Assembly (NCBI GenBank): GCA_038065115.1
Contig: JBBTRS010000033.1
Location: forward strand, 1-14,838
Length of the DNA stretch: 14,838 bases
From: MFKM01 sp038065115
Lineage (GTDB): Bacteria; Patescibacteriota; Minisyncoccia; UBA6257; MFKM01
Reading direction: 5' to 3'
The stretch's first letter is position 1, and each line of letters opens with the position of its first letter. The notes under the pieces are model-generated. The model had not been told where the DNA came from. It did not search any database and saw only the letters and a program-made list of their open reading frames with translations. Below are positions 12,348 through 14,838 of this stretch, piece after piece. The translations under genes and the position numbers were made by a program.

Positions 12348-13663
12348 TTCATGTAAAACTTGACTGTCTTTTCTATGTCTTCAATCGTGCCATTGACAAC
12401 CACGGGGCCCTTCTCGCCCAGCTCGGAAAATTTAATGCCGCTGGCCGTGCCGATGGCAATCACCAAATCATTTTCTTTAACAATCCCCTTGTTTCTTGCC
12501 TGCGAAACCGCGTCCAACGCCACGGCGGTTTGCGGGCAAATATTAGCGCCCGCCCCCATAAATAAAGTTCTCGTTTTCTGAATATCGTTTTCGGTCGTAT
12601 CAAAAAATTCAATTTTAAATTTTTTATACAATTCTTTAATTCGGGGAAAGCTTACCGGATTTTGGATATTCATTGCCGAAGCAATGGTGTTTTGGAAAGA
12701 CCCGGGATTGTAATCTTTAAATCCGCTTTTAGCCCAACGAACCAGCGTATTAGCGCCTTCTGTTTGAGCCACGATAATATTAGGCAAAAAATTTATCATT
12801 TTTCTTTCTTTCATCCGCGAAAGAGAAATAAGCAAAGCGGTCAAATTACCGCCGTTTCCGCAAGGAACGGCTATCCAGTCCGGCGCCTTCCAATGAAGAT
12901 CCTGGCAAATTTCCAAAGCAATGGTTTCTTGGCCGACAATCCTAAGATCATTTTTAGAATTGACCAAGACAATTTCCGGGTGTCTGGCGCAATATTCTTG
13001 AATTAATTCCATGCAGCCGTCAAACCCGGCTGGGTGTTTAATGCTTAAAACTATCGCTCCGTGAGCTATCGCCTGAAAAAGCTGACCCGAAGAAATTTTT
13101 TCGTAAGGCAAAAAAACAAGGCATTTCAATTTATCCTTAACGTAAGCGGTGTAAATAGCCGCCGAAGCCGAAGTGTCGCCGGTGCTGGCGCATGCCACGG
13201 AACGAATTTTTAATTCGGGATAAAATTCCTGCAAACGAACGGCTTCGGAAATTGCCACCGACATCCCGCGGTCCTTAAAACTTTCCGAAGGCAACTGACC
13301 CTCCATTTTTATATAAAGATTTTTTAGCCCTATTTTTTGTTTCAACCAATCGGGTATTTCAAAAAGATCGGTAAATCCCTCTCTTAAAGAGATAGCTGAT
13401 TCCTTCGGAAAACCGGGCAAAATCAAAGGCAACCACATAAAAACGCCGCTGCCGTTGGGATATTTATCCCGCTCTATGCCAAACCGAATGTTGTCAAAAA
13501 ATAATTGGGCCTGCCTGCCGACGCCGATATGGCTATCTATCCATTCTTCGTCCCGTTCAACCAAAAGCAAGCCCTTGCATTTCGGGCAGGTATAAAAAAA
13601 ACTATCCGGCTCTAAAACCGAACCGCATTCTATGCATTTATGCCAAAAATGAACTTTTTTCAT
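12344..13663 (-). CDS. thrC: Threonine synthase
   Basis: This PLP enzyme converts O-phosphohomoserine to threonine. The 439 residues begin with a zinc-ribbon (C10, C13, C26, C29: KCIECGSVLEP...YTCPKCKG), followed by the PLP-lysine motif SESFKDRGM (K130), ASTGDTSASAA, PCGNGGNLTALL and a C-terminal AIGTASGIKF. The zinc-ribbon form occurs in archaeal and some bacterial ThrC proteins. Residues ~47-52 (GVGRQAQ) may derive from a 'LPAGR'-type repeat (CCTGCCTGCCGAC at about 13511-13523). The ATG at 13663 has AAGG seven bases upstream. It heads the minus-strand run thrC-tgt-nlpC/P60-M15. Substrate supply (homoserine kinase) is not in the window. With the TyrA-PheA cluster it points to more amino-acid metabolism than most CPR genomes keep. 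Confidence 0.93.
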   Translation of the reverse strand: MKKVHFWHKCIECGSVLEPDSFFYTCPKCKGLLLVERDEEWIDSHIGVGRQAQLFFDNIRFGIERDKYPNGSGVFMWLPLILPGFPKESAISLREGFTDLFEIPDWLKQKIGLKNLYIKMEGQLPSESFKDRGMSVAISEAVRLQEFYPELKIRSVACASTGDTSASAAIYTAYVKDKLKCLVFLPYEKISSGQLFQAIAHGAIVLSIKHPAGFDGCMELIQEYCARHPEIVLVNSKNDLRIVGQETIALEICQDLHWKAPDWIAVPCGNGGNLTALLISLSRMKERKMINFLPNIIVAQTEGANTLVRWAKSGFKDYNPGSFQNTIASAMNIQNPVSFPRIKELYKKFKIEFFDTTENDIQKTRTLFMGAGANICPQTAVALDAVSQARNKGIVKENDLVIAIGTASGIKFSELGEKGPVVVNGTIEDIEKTVKFYMK

Positions 13664-13732
13664 TAGTGCCTTTATTTTACCTTGAATTACGAAATACTTA
13701 TATCATAACGGCGAGCGGAAAGATTTTTCTGA

Positions 13733-13752
13733 CCTGCCTGCCGGCAGGCAGG
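13733..13752. repeat. 'LPAGR'-type 20-bp perfect palindrome, intergenic
   Basis: CCTGCCTGCCGGCAGGCAGG is its own reverse complement. It lies in the thrC-ndk gap, which also holds an imperfect hairpin (GCCCTaTCC...GGAcAGGGC, about 13770-13799). No convincing gene lies in this gap; the long open frame on the plus strand is read through the repeats. Confidence 0.85.
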
Positions 13753-13884
13753 AACCCAAACGGAAGCACAGCCCTATCCCTTTCGCGAAAAGGACAGGGC
13801 GCGGGCGGGTTGAAGAAAATATTTTCGCTTGCTGTTCGCAGTCTAATTTCGCAATTCAAGGTATTTTAACAAAAAATCTGTCCT

Positions 13885-13912
13885 TTGACGATTTTTGATA
13901 TTCCAGTATAAT
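13885..13912 (+). promoter_or_regulatory. Leaderless-type promoter of ndk
   Basis: TTGACG (13885-13890), a 16-base spacer and a perfect TATAAT (13907-13912) end seven bases before the ATG at 13920. Transcription is therefore expected to start at or one base before the start codon, leaving no room for a Shine-Dalgarno sequence. Confidence 0.8.
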
Positions 13913-13919
13913 ACTTTCT

Positions 13920-14438
13920 ATGCGTACGAACAAAGCCCAACAAACGTTAGTCATTATTAAACCCGATGGACTGATAAAAAGTCTGACCGGCAATATCTTG
14001 ACGGCTCTTTCGGAAACAAAATTAAAAATTGTCGGCGCGAAAATCCTGAAAGTCCCCCAAAAATTAGCCGAGCTTCATTACGGCGATTTAAAAGAAAGAA
14101 AACCGAAGGTCTTTCCTTCGGCGGTTAAATATTTAATGGGAGAATTTCACACGAAAAGGGTTTTAGCCTTGGTCTATCAAGGCCCGAATGCCGTAAATAG
14201 CATCAGGAAAATCTGCGGCGCGACCAATCCCGAAGAAGCCGACCATGTCAGCATTCGTGGCAGATACGGGCGAATCAACAGCAAAACAGGAGTTTTTGAA
14301 AATGTCATTCATACTTCCGAGTCGGTTAAAAGGGCCGAAGAGGAAATCAAGCTCTGGTTCCAACCGGAAGAATTAACTGAAATAATTTTTAAAACAGGAG
14401 AGCTGACAAAAACCGAGAAAAAGCTTATTTGGGCGTAA
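13920..14438 (+). CDS. ndk: Nucleoside diphosphate kinase
   Basis: Ndk moves the gamma-phosphate of ATP onto NDPs and dNDPs through a phosphohistidine. Visible are TLVIIKPDGL (K14), ELHYGDLKERK (H52, Y53), an R-containing GPNAVNSIRKICGATNPEEA, and GRYGRINSKTGVFENVIHTS with the catalytic H131, followed by SESVKRAEEEIKLWF. At 172 residues it is about 30 longer than the common ~140-150. The extra length lies mainly after residue 60 and in the C-terminal tail. The ATG at 13920 directly follows a perfect -10, so the message is probably leaderless. It stands alone on the plus strand. A short TACCGGAA/TTCCGGTA stem follows about 25 bases after its stop. Confidence 0.95.
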   Translation: MRTNKAQQTLVIIKPDGLIKSLTGNILTALSETKLKIVGAKILKVPQKLAELHYGDLKERKPKVFPSAVKYLMGEFHTKRVLALVYQGPNAVNSIRKICGATNPEEADHVSIRGRYGRINSKTGVFENVIHTSESVKRAEEEIKLWFQPEELTEIIFKTGELTKTEKKLIWA

Positions 14439-14629
14439 ATTCCGATGTGGCCTTTCGTGGAGTACCGGAAATATTCCGGTATTTCTTTCTGCCAGGACTT
14501 CAGGCTTCGCGGAATACGACCCAGACATTCTTCTTGCAGAGCGCGATTGAATCTTTCCAGGTGGCCGTTATCCGAAGGCGTTCCGGCCCATTGAATAGTG
14601 TTTCCAAGGTATTGGACCATTACAAATGA
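14438..14629 (-). pseudogene. 3' remnant of a DDE (rve) integrase/transposase
   Basis: On the minus strand the frame reads NTIQWAGTPSDNGHLERFNR, then ALQEECLGRIPRSLKSWQKE and IPEYFRYS. This is the C-terminal end of a DDE-type integrase core of the IS481/IS3-like kind: HLERFNRALQEE carries the final catalytic Glu. The two catalytic Asp residues and all of the N-terminus are missing. The end is decayed. The family would continue YNT.RPHIGI, but here it reads STKGHIGI, consistent with small deletions (one A before AGGCCA, two bases before the GGA). The remnant stops abruptly where the promoter of the gene at 14807 begins, and its other end reaches the ndk stop codon. I see no inverted-repeat ends. 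It marks a past mobile-element event beside the second leader. Confidence 0.8.
14463..14490 (+). terminator. Possible weak terminator of ndk
   Basis: TACCGGAA (14463-14470) pairs with TTCCGGTA (14474-14481) around ATA and is followed by TTTCTTTCT. The same bases encode the IPEYFRY stretch of the integrase remnant on the other strand, so the stem may be inherited from that gene. Confidence 0.35.
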
Positions 14630-14658
14630 TTGACATAATGGCTTAAATCTGCTATGCT
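14630..14658 (+). promoter_or_regulatory. Sigma70-type promoter of the right-edge gene
   Basis: TTGACA (14630-14635), a 17-base spacer and TGC-TATGCT (14653-14658, extended -10) match the layout of the promoter at 1429-1457. The predicted start is near 14665, about ten bases before the boxA-like motif. Confidence 0.85.
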
Positions 14659-14675
14659 TAATTATTAAGATTAGC

Positions 14676-14806
14676 TCTTTGAAAAAGTTTATTTATGAGG
14701 TAGCGCACTGGGCGTAAGTAATTTTGCGCCTATTGCGCTATCTCATACAGAGGAAGCCGTTAGCCGGAGCGACTCTGGCAAATTCAAAGAAAGAAGGAGG
14801 ATGACG
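14676..14806 (+). promoter_or_regulatory. Structured 5' leader RNA (copy 2)
   Basis: The order of parts is the same as in copy 1 (1315-1421). GCTCTTTGAAAA stands at the 5' end, and TCTTTGAA (14676-14683) can pair perfectly over 8 bp with TTCAAAGA (14783-14790). A long hairpin at 14696-14745 has 12-bp arms with one G-U pair and an inner GGCG/CGCC stem. It replaces the short variable hairpin of copy 1. The conserved hairpin at 14763-14779 is GCCGGAG-CGA-CTCTGGC. GGAGG (14796-14800) then stands six bases before the ATG. Relative to copy 1 the conserved hairpin changes bases on both sides yet keeps all seven pairs. Confidence 0.7.
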
Positions 14807-14838
14807 ATGTCACAGACATTGATCACCAGCCGAGACCC
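14807..14838 (+). CDS. Start of a second leader-associated gene (cut by window edge)
   Basis: Only MSQTLITSRD is inside the window. The ATG at 14807 is preferred over one at 14801 because GGAGG needs the six-base spacing, and because the copy-1 gene has the same spacing. By its leader and promoter it should belong to the same class of cassette gene as the one at 538-1314, but ten residues cannot show homology. Confidence 0.6.
   Translation, partial: MSQTLITSRD

Noticed and set aside
13666..13869. A 67-codon plus-strand ORF between thrC and ndk
   Set aside because: It is read through a palindromic repeat and a hairpin, has no ribosome binding site and no recognisable protein; it is most likely noncoding.
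14438..14629. Active insertion sequence
   Set aside because: Only the C-terminal end of the integrase is present, without the catalytic Asp residues, with frame damage and without terminal inverted repeats.

Overview
The window looks like a piece of a Patescibacteria/CPR genome, most likely Parcubacteria. The evidence is the gene content (short core genes packed with small gaps or overlaps, an Mth938-type protein, a PurD-like ATP-grasp enzyme), the palindromic insertions that read as 'LPAGR' when translated, and a 258-residue orphan protein of a type I recall from Parcubacteria assemblies. The taxonomic call is inference; there is no rRNA gene here.

Left part (1-2224, all minus strand): the N-terminal part of a Mur-ligase-like gene, a free-standing RuvA domain III ORF, a complete single-gene 'cassette' (palindromes, sigma70-type promoter, structured 5' leader, 258-aa gene, intrinsic terminator), then intact ruvA. 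The cassette lies between intact ruvA and a diverged second copy of the ruvA 3' end, which looks like an integration or recombination scar.

Middle-left (2257-5663): a DUF4258-like ORF carrying a CPR palindromic insertion, rpsT (S20) convergent with and overlapping holA (DNA polymerase III delta), an Mth938-domain gene with a leaderless-type promoter, an M29-type aminopeptidase with a strong promoter and a bidirectional terminator, and cutA with an apparent one-base frameshift just after its start.

Centre (5694-8251, minus): a compact cluster with a TyrA-PheA(ACT) fusion, a stand-alone AroQ chorismate mutase and a Sua5/YrdC protein. Together the first two cover the steps from chorismate to 4-hydroxyphenylpyruvate and phenylpyruvate.

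Right (8363-13663, minus): a PurD-like ATP-grasp gene, a possible 45-aa basic protein, a VanY-type M15 peptidase, an NlpC/P60-like peptidase, tgt and thrC. The last two overlap by ATGA. ndk (plus strand) follows from a leaderless-type promoter.

Right edge (14438-14838): a decayed 3' remnant of a DDE integrase, then a second promoter and structured leader with the same architecture as the one before the 258-aa gene, then the first ten codons of another gene. The shared leader is the strongest candidate for something undescribed. It has a boxA-like UCUUUGAA at the 5' end that can pair with UUCAAA near the ribosome binding site, a variable hairpin, a 7-bp hairpin with an invariant GAG-CGA-YUC tip and compensatory changes, AGGAGG, then ATG. 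It is linked to recombination scars at both ends of the window.
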